The notes: generated by a model from the sequence alone, not told the origin. Positions 50,377 through 59,669 are shown, numbered from the stretch's first letter. The stretch is 64,000 nucleotides of DNA from Streptomyces sp. CCM_MD2014 (GCF_000772045.1 NZ_CP009754.1:6882001-6946000), one strand, 5' to 3'. A program made the numbers and translations.

Positions 50377-50394
50377 ATGCCGACCGGTCGGTAT
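50377..50394. promoter_or_regulatory. TetR-type operator ATGCCGACCGGTCGGTAT
   Basis: An 18-bp near-perfect palindrome (ATnCCGACCGGTCGGnAT) 38 bp before the APH-ACAD operon. It differs by one base from the site at 23527-23544, 27 kb away. Confidence 0.7.
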
Positions 50395-50452
50395 GTCGTC
50401 CAGTGGGCGGACGGAACGTGATCGGCGTTACGGGCGGGTCGGGCGCGGCTCC

Positions 50453-50782
50453 TCAGAGGACCAGGACCGCCCCGCAGGCGGCGAGGGCGAGCGTGCACAG
50501 AGCTGCGGCGGCGGCATGCGGCGCGGTGAGCGTACGGGGTCGGTTCGCAGCGGCCAGGGTGCGGATACGGCCGTGGGCGATGCGGAGGAAGGCCAGCCAG
50601 AGAGCGCAGCACAGGCCGGCGGCCAGCACCGAGGAGCCCGTCGCGCCTCCGTGCAGCGCGGCCTTCACGGCGAGTACGGCGACGACCGTGCCGGACAGGG
50701 TGGTGCGCCGCCAGGCGAGCCGGGTGCGTTCGGGCTGGAGTCCGGGGTCGCGGTCCGCGGGGTCCGCGTCGGCGCCGCTCAC
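50453..50782 (-). CDS. DUF202 small membrane protein
   Basis: A 109-residue protein with the DUF202 start GLQPERTRLAWRRTTLSGTVVAVLAVKAALHG and three membrane segments. Its GTG begins 2 bp after the stop of a second DUF202-family gene, so the two are coupled and may form a heteromeric membrane unit. Function unknown. Confidence 0.82.
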   Translation of the reverse strand: MSGADADPADRDPGLQPERTRLAWRRTTLSGTVVAVLAVKAALHGGATGSSVLAAGLCCALWLAFLRIAHGRIRTLAAANRPRTLTAPHAAAAALCTLALAACGAVLVL

Positions 50783-50784
50783 CC

Positions 50785-51177
50785 TCAGCCCTCCCAGCCG
50801 ACGAGGACCACGACGACCATGACGACCGCGACCACGGCCACGACCAGGCTGAGCAGCGCCGGGAAGCGGGAGACGGGGAGGTCCTCGCCATGGCGCATGG
50901 CGCGTTCGCAGCGAGCCCAGTGGTTCACGGCCCGCAGTGAGCACAGCACCCCGGCGGCGAGCAGCGCGAGCGCGAGCCCGACCCGCCAGCCCCACCGCAG
51001 GTCGGGCAGGAACTGGTCCACCGCGAACCCGCCGCCGATCAGTGCGAGGGCGGTACGCAGCCAGGCCAGGAACGTACGCTCGTTGGCCAGCGAGAACCGG
51101 TAGTCGGGGGTCTTCCCTTCCCGCCGCACCTCCCCGGGCACGAACCACAACCGAACACTCCGCACGAAATCACTCAC
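50785..51177 (-). CDS. DUF202/YidH-family membrane protein
   Basis: A 130-residue protein: a cytoplasmic N-terminus with DYRFSLANERTFLAWLRTALALIGGGFAVDQF, typical of YidH/DUF202, and three membrane segments ending VVAVVAVVMVVVVLVGWEG. It is followed immediately by a second DUF202 gene. Paired DUF202 genes of unequal size are common in actinobacteria. Function unknown. Confidence 0.87.
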   Translation of the reverse strand: MSDFVRSVRLWFVPGEVRREGKTPDYRFSLANERTFLAWLRTALALIGGGFAVDQFLPDLRWGWRVGLALALLAAGVLCSLRAVNHWARCERAMRHGEDLPVSRFPALLSLVVAVVAVVMVVVVLVGWEG

Positions 51178-51209
51178 CAGGGGACCCTATCCGCCGGCCC
51201 CCGGACCAC

Positions 51210-51725
51210 TCACCCCCGCCGAGCCCGCAGCCGCGCATACGCCGCCATCCCGTCGGGCACGAACTCCCACACCCCTTTCCCGACCCGCTCCTCCAACTCC
51301 TCCTCGGAGAGGAACCCGTACCACGCCACCTCCTCCACCTGAGGAGACACCGGCCCCGCCACCCGCACCTCGTACACCGCCGACCACCACGACCGTCCCG
51401 CCCCGTCGTCGTACAGGAACTTGAACAGGAACTGCGGCCGCGGCAGCCCGCTCACCCCCAGTTCCTCCTCCGCCTCCCGCAGCGCCGCGTCGTCGTAGGG
51501 CTCGCCCGCGCCCACCACCCCGCCGACGAACATGTCGTACAGCGCGGGGAACACCAGCTTCGAAGCCGTCCGGCGGTGGACGAACACCCGTCCCTCGGGG
51601 TCGCGCGCCCACACGAACACGCACCGGTGCCGCAGCCCCCGGTCGTACACGTCGCCCCGCCGGGCCCGTCCGACCACGCGGTCGTTCTCGTCGACGACGT
51701 CGAGGATCTCGTCAGCAGAATTCAT
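51210..51725 (-). CDS. Nudix hydrolase
   Basis: A 171-residue Nudix protein. The Nudix box fits GxxxxxEx7REUxEExGU (GGVVGAGE near residue 70, REAEEELG near 83-90), and the domain begins with EILDVVDENDRVVGRARRGDVYDRGLRHRCVFVW, as in YfcD/IDI-like Nudix enzymes. It probably hydrolyses a nucleoside or isoprenoid-type diphosphate. No clear partner gene is adjacent. Confidence 0.9.
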   Translation of the reverse strand: MNSADEILDVVDENDRVVGRARRGDVYDRGLRHRCVFVWARDPEGRVFVHRRTASKLVFPALYDMFVGGVVGAGEPYDDAALREAEEELGVSGLPRPQFLFKFLYDDGAGRSWWSAVYEVRVAGPVSPQVEEVAWYGFLSEEELEERVGKGVWEFVPDGMAAYARLRARRG

Positions 51726-51790
51726 CCGCCCATCCAAACAGCCCGCCCGTCCAAGGAGCCCGCCCGGCCCCCGCCGTGCCGCCGTGCCCC

Positions 51791-52726
51791 TCAGCCGCGA
51801 TCCAGCGCCGGTTCCCGCCCGCTCTCGCCCGTCCCCGCGCCCGTCCCCTGAGGCATCGCCGGGTGCAGGCCCAGCAGGACGATGCCCGCCACGATCGCCG
51901 CGAGGCCGCCCGCCTCCCACGCGAGCGCCCCGGCATCGGTGTGCAGCCGGTCGCCGAGGAACCCGACCCCGCAGGCGATCCCGGCGAGCGGCTGGGCCGC
52001 CGTCAGCGCGGGCAGCGACCGACGCAGGGGCGCCGTCTCGAAGGCGCTCTGAACCAGGAGCAGGCCGGTGATGCCGAGCACCACCACGGCGTACGGCTGC
52101 CAGCCCGTCAGCAGTTCCGCCAGACCCCCCGAGGTGAAGCGCCGGCCGCTGACCCTGGTCAACGCGTCCTGCACCCCGTACACCAGGCCGGCGGCCAGCG
52201 CCAGCAGCGCGGGACCCCAGGTCAGCCGCAGGCGGCCGGCGCACAGCGTGAGCACGAGGGCCAGAGCCAGCATGACGCCGACGATCAGCCAGTGCCGTAC
52301 CGGGTCGGTCACCGCACTGCCGCCGCGCGGCTCGCCCGCGAGGATGAACGCGCTCACCCCGCCCGCGAGCAGGGCGAGGCCGGCCCAGCCCTGGCGCCCC
52401 AGCGGCTGCCGGGTCTGGGCGCGGGACAGCGCGAGGGCGAAAAGGAGATTCGTGGCCAGGAGCGGTTCGACGAGGGTCAGTTCCCCGCCGCCCAGCGCGA
52501 TCGCGCCGAGGACGAGACCGGCCACCATCAGTGCCGTGCCGGCCAGCCAGCGCGGCACCCGCACGAGGTCGAGCAGGAGGCGGGGCGAGAGGAAGTCGCC
52601 CAGCGGAGCGCGCTCGGCCGCGTTCTGCTGGAGGACGAAACCGAGACCCAGACAGCACGCGGCGCACACGGCGAGGACCAGAACCAGAACCGACACGCTG
52701 CGTACCTCGATCGTCAGTCGGGTCAC
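51791..52726 (-). CDS. EamA/DMT-like transporter
   Basis: A 311-residue membrane protein with about ten helices, including LVLVLAVCAACCLGLGFVLQQNAAE and HWLIVGVMLALALVLTLCA. It lacks the strongest EamA motifs but has the two-repeat DMT architecture. The GTG at 52726 was chosen; later GTGs are possible. It resembles Streptomyces DMT proteins annotated only as membrane proteins. Substrate unknown. Confidence 0.8.
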   Translation of the reverse strand: MTRLTIEVRSVSVLVLVLAVCAACCLGLGFVLQQNAAERAPLGDFLSPRLLLDLVRVPRWLAGTALMVAGLVLGAIALGGGELTLVEPLLATNLLFALALSRAQTRQPLGRQGWAGLALLAGGVSAFILAGEPRGGSAVTDPVRHWLIVGVMLALALVLTLCAGRLRLTWGPALLALAAGLVYGVQDALTRVSGRRFTSGGLAELLTGWQPYAVVVLGITGLLLVQSAFETAPLRRSLPALTAAQPLAGIACGVGFLGDRLHTDAGALAWEAGGLAAIVAGIVLLGLHPAMPQGTGAGTGESGREPALDRG

Positions 52727-52938
52727 GGGGGCGTCGGGGACGACTCTAGTGCGGGTGGCCGCCGGGTGCCGGACGGGCGGCGCATTCGGGGTGCGGCCCG
52801 GCGGCGGGCCCCGGGAGCGCGGAGGCGGCGGGTGCCGCCGCACAAGTTCCCCTCCAGTCACGCGAGTTGACGCGTGTAACGCCACGATTCCTCTTGACGT
52901 CAAGCCTTGGCTGCCGGTTTGCTGTGCGTGATCAGTCC

Positions 52939-53952
52939 ATGGCAGTCCGGTCATGGCAGCCCGGCTACGACGACCTACCGCGTCGCGTGAGGAAGTTTCC
53001 CGCGGTGTCCCCACCTCCGCCTCCCCTCGGCCGCGGCCGCAAACGCGCGGCCCAGGCCTTCGACGAGGCTCTCGACGACACCGAACTCATCACCGCGCGG
53101 GCGGCGTTGGCCCAGGGGCGCTGGCAGTCCGTCCGCTCCCTGCTGGTCCACACGGGTGACGACTGGGACCGCCGGGGGCACCGGGTTTCCGTCCTGGCCC
53201 AGGAGCCCCACTGCGCCTCCTGGTCCCGCGAGTGGCTGCTCGCCGACCCCGGCTCCGCCGACGCCTCGGTGCTGCTCGCCCACGCCCTGGTCCACCGTGC
53301 CCTGCGGGGCAAGGAGAAGCCCGCGCGGGTCCGCGAGGCGTGCCGGGACGCCGCAGCCCTCGTGCCGGCCGACCCCACGCCCTGGCTCGGGCTGCTCGTG
53401 CTGGAGCGCTCGCTGGGCGCCGACGAGGACGTCGTCCGCGCCTTCGACGAGGTGCGCGGGCGGTACGCCGACCACCACCACGCCCACCACCTGATGGCGG
53501 CCCGGCTCGCCGAGCGCGGCGGCGACGGTCCGGACCCGCTGCACGAGGTGTACGACTTCGCCAACTGGGCCGCCGAGCAGGCACCCGCCGACTCCCCGCT
53601 GGCCATCCTCCCGGTCGTCGCGCATGCCGAGCGCTACCGCGTGCTGGCCGCCGCCGGACACGAGTCCCCCGACCCGGCGGCCTCGGGCCACTGGGTCGGC
53701 CGGCGCGCCCGGCTGGTGATGAAGGCGGCCTTCGACTGGTGGCTGGAGTGGGAGCAGGACGGCCACCCGCGCCGGCTGATCGACCTCAACTTCCTCGCCC
53801 ACGCCAAGTCCTGCGAGGGCCGCGGGGCCGAGGCCGCCGCCCTGTTCCACCGCATCGGCGAGCACGCCACGCCGGCCCCGTGGTCGTACCCGGACCGCGA
53901 CCCGCTCTCCGCCTTCCGCGCCGCCCGTGCCGGCGCGCTCGGCACGACCTGA
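52939..53952 (+). CDS. TPR-like hypothetical protein (337 aa)
   Basis: A 337-residue soluble protein made of helical repeats: a tetratricopeptide-like array can be seen in ASVLLAHALVHRALRG, PWLGLLVLERSLGADEDVVRAFDEV and DLNFLAHAKSCEGRGAEAAALFHRIGEH. No catalytic motif is evident. The start is uncertain: the ATG at 52939 has no ribosome-binding site, and a GTG about 22 codons later (53005) precedes a proline run. TTGACG about 50 bp upstream could be a -35 element. It may be co-transcribed with the amino-acid permease at 54012. I do not recognise a specific family. Confidence 0.75.
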   Translation: MAVRSWQPGYDDLPRRVRKFPAVSPPPPPLGRGRKRAAQAFDEALDDTELITARAALAQGRWQSVRSLLVHTGDDWDRRGHRVSVLAQEPHCASWSREWLLADPGSADASVLLAHALVHRALRGKEKPARVREACRDAAALVPADPTPWLGLLVLERSLGADEDVVRAFDEVRGRYADHHHAHHLMAARLAERGGDGPDPLHEVYDFANWAAEQAPADSPLAILPVVAHAERYRVLAAAGHESPDPAASGHWVGRRARLVMKAAFDWWLEWEQDGHPRRLIDLNFLAHAKSCEGRGAEAAALFHRIGEHATPAPWSYPDRDPLSAFRAARAGALGTT

Positions 53953-54011
53953 TCGCCCGACGAACCCGAAGCACACCACCCACGAGAAACACGAGAGAAG
54001 GACGTCCTGCG

Positions 54012-55550
54012 ATGACCACGGGCAGTTCGAGCACGAGCAGATCCGCGAGCGGTGGCGCCATCAGCACCTTCAAGGGCGAGGAGCGCGCCCTGCGTGCCGA
54101 CCGGCTGGGCACGGGAGGGCTGCTCCTGTCCGTGCTCGCCGCCACCGCCCCGCTGATGGTGGTCGCGGGCGTCATGCCCACCACCTTCGCGGTCATGGGC
54201 ATCGTCGGACAGCCACTCCTCTTCGTGGTGCTCGGCGTGGTGCTGATCCTCTTCAGCCTCGGCTACGCCGAGATGAGCCGGCACGTCCACAACGCGGGCG
54301 CCTTCTACGCCTACATCTCCCGGGGCCTGGGCGGCACCGCCGGCGCGGGCGCCGCCCTGGTCGCGCTGGTCGCCTACAACGCCCTCCAGGTCGGCATCTA
54401 CGGCATCTTCGGCTTCGAGGTCTCCGGACTGCTGTCCACGTACGCCGACCTCGACGTGGCCTGGTGGATCCCGGCCCTTCTGGCGGTCCTCGCGGTCGGC
54501 ACGCTGGGCTGGCTGAAGATCGACGTCAACGCGCGCGTGCTGGGCGTCCTGCTGCTCATCGAGGTCGTCCTGGTGGTGGTGTTCGACATCGCCGCCGTCG
54601 CCGACCCGGGGGCCCAGGGCCTGTCGCTGTACGCCTTCAACCCCGACACCCTGACCGGCGCCGGGGTCGGCACCGCCCTCTGCTTCTGCATCGCGGCCTT
54701 CCTCGGCTTCGAGCAGGCGCCGGTGTACGCCGAGGAGACCAGCCGCCCGCACGTGCTCGTTCCGCGTGTCATGTTCCTGGCGGTCGCGGGGGTCGCCGTC
54801 TTCTTCGCGCTCAGCAGCTGGGCCCTGACCGTGGCCACCGGACCCGACGACATCGTCGGCACCGCGCAGGAACAGAGCGCCGGACTGCTGTTCTTCCTGA
54901 CCGAGTCGCGGCTCGGCGACACCTTCACCGACGTGCTCCACGTCCTGTTCGTCACCGGCATGTTCGCCGCGCTGCTCAGCTTCCACAACGTCGTCGCCCG
55001 GTACGCCTTCGCCATGGGCCGCGAGGGTCTGCTGCCCGCCGCCTTCGGACGCACCAGCGGCACCAGCGGCGCGCCCGGCACCGGCTCGCTGCTCCAGACC
55101 GCCGTCTCCGCGGTCGTCGTCGTCGGCTTCGCGGTCGCCGACGACAAGCCCAACGGCGACCCGACCGAGCCCGTGCTCCACCTGTTCACCTGGGGCGGCA
55201 ACATCGGTGCCCTCGGCGTGATCGTGCTGATGGCAGCCGCCTCGTTCTCCGTGGTGGCCTTCTTCGTCCGGCGCGGCGCCGCCGGGGCGCAGGGCGTACG
55301 CCTGGTCACCTCCACCGTCGCGGGCCTGGCCCTGCTGGTGATCGCCGGTTACACCGTCAAGGACTTCGACGTCCTCGTCGGCGCGGGACCCGACTCCGCC
55401 CTGAGCTGGGTGCTGCCCGGCATCATCGGCCTCGCCGCCGTCGCCGGAGTGGTCCAGGGCCTGATCCTGCGCTCCCGCGCCCCCGAACGGCACGCCCGCA
55501 TCGGCCAGGGCAACGAGGCCTTCCAGCTGGACAAGGCCGCGTCCTCCTGA
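54012..55550 (+). CDS. APC-family amino-acid permease
   Basis: A 512-residue membrane protein of the amino acid-polyamine-cation superfamily. About 12 helices include GTGGLLLSVLAATAPLMVVAGVMPT and LCFCIAAFLGFEQAPVYAEET, the latter a conserved substrate-site region. AFAMGREGLLPAAFGRT and VLHLFTWGGNIGALG are also typical. The substrate is unknown; Gly/Ala-rich permeases of this type often carry amino acids or amines. AAGGACG lies ten bases before the ATG. It lies 59 bp after the TPR-like gene. Confidence 0.93.
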   Translation: MTTGSSSTSRSASGGAISTFKGEERALRADRLGTGGLLLSVLAATAPLMVVAGVMPTTFAVMGIVGQPLLFVVLGVVLILFSLGYAEMSRHVHNAGAFYAYISRGLGGTAGAGAALVALVAYNALQVGIYGIFGFEVSGLLSTYADLDVAWWIPALLAVLAVGTLGWLKIDVNARVLGVLLLIEVVLVVVFDIAAVADPGAQGLSLYAFNPDTLTGAGVGTALCFCIAAFLGFEQAPVYAEETSRPHVLVPRVMFLAVAGVAVFFALSSWALTVATGPDDIVGTAQEQSAGLLFFLTESRLGDTFTDVLHVLFVTGMFAALLSFHNVVARYAFAMGREGLLPAAFGRTSGTSGAPGTGSLLQTAVSAVVVVGFAVADDKPNGDPTEPVLHLFTWGGNIGALGVIVLMAAASFSVVAFFVRRGAAGAQGVRLVTSTVAGLALLVIAGYTVKDFDVLVGAGPDSALSWVLPGIIGLAAVAGVVQGLILRSRAPERHARIGQGNEAFQLDKAASS

Positions 55551-55654
55551 CTGCGGGAGGACCCTGGAACAGACAGCGGGACGGCTCCTGACCATGCCTC
55601 GGGCCCCGGCGGCTCAGCCGGCCGGGGCCCGGGGCACGCGGGGGTACGTCCGGC

Positions 55655-56716
55655 TCAGCCGGCCGGGTCCGCGCCGAAGTCCAGCAGCACCTTGCAGGAC
55701 CGGCTCCGGTCCGCCGCCAGCTCGAACGCCGACGCCGCGTCCCGTACCGGCACCACCGCGCTGACCAGCGCGTCGAACGCGGGCTCGGCCGCGAGCAGGC
55801 GCAGCGCGTCGTCGAACTCGCCGTCGAAGCGGAACGCTCCGCGCAGCTCGATCTCCCGGCTCACCACCAGGTTCCCCGCGAAGGGACTGTGCCCCGGCGG
55901 CAGCATGCCGAGCTGCACGACCACGCCGCCGCGCCGCACCAGCCGCAGACAGGTGTCGAGACCCGCGGCAACCCCGGATGCCTCGATCGCCGTGTCCACT
56001 TCCGCCGGCCATCCGGAGTCGCCGGGGTCGTCGGCCCGCACGAGGGTGTCGGCGCCGGCGGCCCGCGCGTACTCCAGGGCCGCGGGCAGCAGGTCCGTCA
56101 CCGTCACGCGGGCCGCGCCCGCCGCCTTCGCCGCCGCCACCACCAGGGCGCCGATCGGCCCGGCGCCGGTGACCAGCACATGCCGCCCGGCCACTTCCCC
56201 GGCCCGGCGCACGGCGTGCAGGGCCACGGACAGCGGCTCGGCGAGCGCGCCCCGGCGCGGGTCCAGGCCGGCCGGGAGGGGGCGCAACTGCTCGGCGGGG
56301 ACCACGATCCGCGCCGCGAAGCCGCCCTGGACGTGCGGGAAGCGGGCCGCGCTGCCCAGGTACCGGGTGTCCCGGCAGACGTTGCGCCGCCCGTCCGCGC
56401 ACTCCGGGCACACCCCGCAGGGAGTCGCCGGGTGCACGGCGACGGACGCACCGGTCGCCGGCCCCGCCGTGTCCGGGGAGCCGTACGCCACGACCGTCCC
56501 GACCACCTCGTGCCCGAGCAGCATCGGCTCCCGCAGACGGAAGTCGCCGACGCCGCCGTGCCGCCAGTAGTGCAGGTCGGAGCCGCAGACACCGCCGTAG
56601 CGCACGGCGACCAGCGCCTCGCCCCGACCGGGCCGGGGAACGGGCACGTCCTCGACCCGCAGGTCGCCCGCACCGTGGATCACACAGCCCGGCGCGGAGG
56701 CCTCTCCGGCGCTCAC
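55655..56716 (-). CDS. zinc-dependent alcohol dehydrogenase, L-idonate 5-dehydrogenase-like
   Basis: A 353-residue medium-chain dehydrogenase. Zinc sites: Cys of YGGVCGSDLHYW and GHEVVGTV for the catalytic zinc, and CGVCPECADGRRNVC for the structural zinc. The Rossmann motif is GAGPIGALVVAAAK. It resembles L-idonate 5-dehydrogenase and sorbitol-type enzymes that form 5-keto-gluconate. The GTG overlaps the stop of the upstream SDR (GTGA), so it belongs to the gluconate operon and probably connects idonate with gluconate. Confidence 0.9.
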   Translation of the reverse strand: MSAGEASAPGCVIHGAGDLRVEDVPVPRPGRGEALVAVRYGGVCGSDLHYWRHGGVGDFRLREPMLLGHEVVGTVVAYGSPDTAGPATGASVAVHPATPCGVCPECADGRRNVCRDTRYLGSAARFPHVQGGFAARIVVPAEQLRPLPAGLDPRRGALAEPLSVALHAVRRAGEVAGRHVLVTGAGPIGALVVAAAKAAGAARVTVTDLLPAALEYARAAGADTLVRADDPGDSGWPAEVDTAIEASGVAAGLDTCLRLVRRGGVVVQLGMLPPGHSPFAGNLVVSREIELRGAFRFDGEFDDALRLLAAEPAFDALVSAVVPVRDAASAFELAADRSRSCKVLLDFGADPAG

Positions 56717-57474
56717 AGGACGCTCGTCATTCCGCCGTCGACGTACAGGATCTGCCCGCCGACGAAGTCCGCGGCGGGCGAGGCGAGGAACAGCAGCCCG
56801 CCCACCAGGTCCTCCGTGCGCCCCCACCGGCCGGCCGGAGTGCGCCCGCGCACCCAGGCGCTGAACTTCTCGTCCTCGACCAGCGGCCGGGTCAGCTCGG
56901 TCTCGATGTAGCCGGGGCCGAGCCCGTTGACCTGGACGCCGTACGGGCCCCAGTCGGCGCACATGCCCTTGGTGAGCATCTTGAGCGCGCCCTTGGTGGC
57001 GGCGTAGGGCGCGATGCCCGGGCGGACCACCTCGCTCTGCAGCGAGCAGATGTTGACGATCTTGCCGTGGCCGCGCTCCGTCATCCGGCGCGCCGCCTCC
57101 CGGCCCACCAGGAAGGCGCTGGTGAGATTGGTGTCCAGGACGCGGTGCCAGTCGGCGTCCGCGAACTCCAGCAGAGGCGCTCGCAACTGCATCCCGGCGT
57201 TGTTGACCAGGATGTCGAGCGGGCCCACCCGCTCCTCGACCTCCGCGATCCCGGCGGTGACGGACGGTCCGTCGGTCACGTCGAACACCGCCGTGTGGAC
57301 CTCGCCGGGGAGCCCGGCGGCGGCCTTCGCGAGGCGGTCGCCGTCGCGTCCGTTGAGGACCACCCGGCAGCCGGCCTCCGCGAGGCCCCGGGCCAGCGCC
57401 AGCCCGATGCCCCGGCTGGAGCCGGTCACCAGGGCGGTGCGCCCGCCGATGTCGAAGAGGGGGTGAGCCGTCAT
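56713..57474 (-). CDS. SDR gluconate 5-dehydrogenase
   Basis: A 253-residue SDR of the IdnO/Gno class. Cofactor motif TGSSRGIG lies at residues 17-24, catalytic Ser in NICSLQSEV and Tyr-x3-Lys in YAATKGALKML, with the C-terminal GGQILYVDGGMTSVL. It interconverts gluconate and 5-keto-gluconate with NAD(P)H. It lies in the gntK-gntP operon; AGGAG precedes the ATG. It is translationally coupled with the idonate-type dehydrogenase. Confidence 0.93.
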   Translation of the reverse strand: MTAHPLFDIGGRTALVTGSSRGIGLALARGLAEAGCRVVLNGRDGDRLAKAAAGLPGEVHTAVFDVTDGPSVTAGIAEVEERVGPLDILVNNAGMQLRAPLLEFADADWHRVLDTNLTSAFLVGREAARRMTERGHGKIVNICSLQSEVVRPGIAPYAATKGALKMLTKGMCADWGPYGVQVNGLGPGYIETELTRPLVEDEKFSAWVRGRTPAGRWGRTEDLVGGLLFLASPAADFVGGQILYVDGGMTSVL

Positions 57475-57513
57475 CGTCGTACTCCTGATCCTTCCGGTTG
57501 GTGCGGGGTGCGG

Positions 57514-58911
57514 CTATATGACCAGGGACAACAGCAGCACCAGGGCACCGGCGACCACGGAGATGATCGTCTCCATGACGGACCAGGTCTTGATGGTCTG
57601 GCCGACGTTCAGCCCGAAGTACTCCTTCACCAGCCAGAAGCCGGCGTCGTTGACGTGGCTGAAGAACAGCGAGCCGGCGCCGATGGCCAGGACCAGCAGG
57701 GCGGCGTGCGTGGTCGACATGTCGGCCGCGAGCGGAGCGACCAGACCGGCCGCCGAGACGGTCGCCACCGTCGCCGAACCGGTCGCGAGCCGGATCGCCA
57801 CCGCGATCAGCCAGGCCAGCAGCAGCGCCGGGATGGACCAGTCCTTGGAGATCTCCAGGATCATCTGGCCCACGCCGGAGTCGATCAGCGTCTGCTTGAA
57901 GCCGCCGCCCGCGCCGACGATCAGGAGGATGCCGGCGATGGGGGCGAGACCCTTCTCGACCAGGCCGGAGAGACGGTCCTTGCCGAACCCGGCGGGACGC
58001 AGCAGGGTGAAGATGCCGACGATCACGGAGACCAGGAGGGCGATCAGCGGGTTGCCGATGACGTCGAAGGTGCGCTGCACCACGTTCTCCGGGTCGTCCA
58101 CGATGATGTCGACGAGCGCCTTCAGCAGCATCAGCACGACCGGCAGCAGGATCGTGGACAGCGTGGCACCGAAACCGGGACGCTTGTCCAGCGTCTCGGA
58201 GGCGCGCTGCGGGATCATGCGGTCGGGGGCCGGGACGTCCACCCAGCGGGCCGCGTACTTCGAGAAGACCGGACCGGCGATGATCACCGTCGGGATCGCG
58301 ATCAGCACGCCCAGCGCCAGGGTCACACCGAGATTGGCGTCCACCGCGTCGATGGCGACCAGCGGGCCGGGGTGCGGCGGGACCAGACCGTGCATCACGG
58401 ACAGACCGGCCAGGGCCGGGATGCCGATCCTCATCAGCGAGTAGTTGCCGCGCTTGGCGACCATCAGGACGACCGGGATCAGCAGGACGATGCCGACCTC
58501 GAAGAACAGCGGCAGTCCGATGACCGAGGCGATCAGCACCATCGTCCACGGCATCGAACGGGGCGTGGCCTTGGCGAGGATGGTGTCCACGATCTGGTCG
58601 GCGCCGCCGGAGTCGGCGAGCATCTTGCCGAGGATCGCACCGAGGGCGATCAGGACGCCGACGCCCGCGACGGTGGAGCCGAGTCCGGCGGTGAAGCTGG
58701 TGATGACCTTGTCCAGCGGCGCGCCGGCGAACGCGCCGAGCGCCAGCGACCCGATGGTCAGCGACAGGAAGGCGTGCAGCTTGAACTTGGTGATGAGCAG
58801 GACGATGACGGCGATGCCCAGGAGCACGGCGATGCCCAGCTGGGCGTGGCCCGCCGAGGTGATCGGCTCGACGGGGTCCGCTGCCAGCATCTCGACGCTG
58901 AGTCTGGTCAC
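57514..58911 (-). CDS. gntP: gluconate:H+ symporter GntP family
   Basis: A 465-residue permease of the GntP family with 12-14 membrane segments, including GIAVLLGIAVIVLLITKFKLHAFLSLTIGSLALG and GAILGKMLADSGGADQIVDTIL and VPPHPGPLVAIDAVDANLGVTLALG. It imports gluconate or related sugar acids with protons. It follows gntK by 93 bp and is followed 39 bp later by the gluconate 5-dehydrogenase gene. AAGGGA lies before its GTG. Confidence 0.95.
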   Translation of the reverse strand: MTRLSVEMLAADPVEPITSAGHAQLGIAVLLGIAVIVLLITKFKLHAFLSLTIGSLALGAFAGAPLDKVITSFTAGLGSTVAGVGVLIALGAILGKMLADSGGADQIVDTILAKATPRSMPWTMVLIASVIGLPLFFEVGIVLLIPVVLMVAKRGNYSLMRIGIPALAGLSVMHGLVPPHPGPLVAIDAVDANLGVTLALGVLIAIPTVIIAGPVFSKYAARWVDVPAPDRMIPQRASETLDKRPGFGATLSTILLPVVLMLLKALVDIIVDDPENVVQRTFDVIGNPLIALLVSVIVGIFTLLRPAGFGKDRLSGLVEKGLAPIAGILLIVGAGGGFKQTLIDSGVGQMILEISKDWSIPALLLAWLIAVAIRLATGSATVATVSAAGLVAPLAADMSTTHAALLVLAIGAGSLFFSHVNDAGFWLVKEYFGLNVGQTIKTWSVMETIISVVAGALVLLLSLVI

Positions 58912-59004
58912 GGTGGTTCCCTTGCGGTGATGGGGACTGGGGGGAGTTCGGGGCCGTGCGCGCCGAGGGCGGCAGGACCCCGGGGGAAGTGGGGGGTGCG
59001 GGGG

Positions 59005-59532
59005 TTACCGGACCGGCTCGGGGAGGTCCTTCAGGGCGTCGACCGCCCGTTCGGTGATCTCCTCGGGGGTGCCGGCGACGTCCACCGCGACTCCCGCCTC
59101 GTCCGGCTGCAGCGGCTGGAGCGTGGCGAACTGGGAGTCGAGCAGGGCCGTCGGCATGAAGTGGCCCTGCCGGTGCGACATCCGGTCCTCGATCAGCTCA
59201 CGGCTGCCCGTGAGATGCACGAAGACGACACCGGGAGCGGCGGCCCGCAGCCGGTCGCGGTACGACCGCTTCAGCGCCGAACTGCTCACCACCCCACCGA
59301 GCCCGGCACGCCCGTGCGCCCAGCCGCCGATGGCGTCCAGCCAGGGCCAGCGGTCCTCGTCGGTGAGCGGGGTGCCGGCCGTCATCTTGGCGATGTTGGC
59401 CGGTGGGTGGAAGTCGTCGCCCTCGGCGTAGGGAACGCCGAGGCGGGCCGCGAGCAGGGGACCGATGGTGGTCTTCCCGGTGCCCGCGACGCCCATGACC
59501 ACGACCACGTGGGGGGTGTGCAGTTGCTGCAT
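59005..59532 (-). CDS. gntK: gluconokinase
   Basis: A 175-residue gluconate kinase. Walker A GVAGTGKT lies at residues 14-21, followed by GDDFHPPANIAKMTAGTPLTDEDRWPWL, DRLRAAAPGVVFVHL and SHRQGHFMPTALLDSQFATL, all GntK hallmarks. It phosphorylates gluconate to 6-phosphogluconate for the pentose-phosphate pathway. The ATG at 59532 is the family start. It is the first gene of the gluconate operon and is divergent from the GntR gene. Confidence 0.95.
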   Translation of the reverse strand: MQQLHTPHVVVVMGVAGTGKTTIGPLLAARLGVPYAEGDDFHPPANIAKMTAGTPLTDEDRWPWLDAIGGWAHGRAGLGGVVSSSALKRSYRDRLRAAAPGVVFVHLTGSRELIEDRMSHRQGHFMPTALLDSQFATLQPLQPDEAGVAVDVAGTPEEITERAVDALKDLPEPVR

Positions 59533-59669
59533 CGCACTCTCGCTGTCTGCTGTCTTCGTCGACACCTGATGTTCGACGCAACTGAAACTCATTAGTACGA
59601 CAACTTCAAGAGTCTGTGACATATAAGTCTGACTTTTTGTTCCCGTGACCTGCCCCGTACGCTGAGTGC

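Noticed and set aside
48093..50891. A 932-residue fusion of APH and acyl-CoA dehydrogenase regions in one frame
   Set aside because: The kinase is in a different frame with its own start and stop; the upstream part of this frame is a shadow.
55655..58549. A 964-residue frame joining the idonate-type dehydrogenase with upstream sequence
   Set aside because: The upstream part is antisense-frame shadow of gntP and the SDR; the true start is the GTG at 56716.
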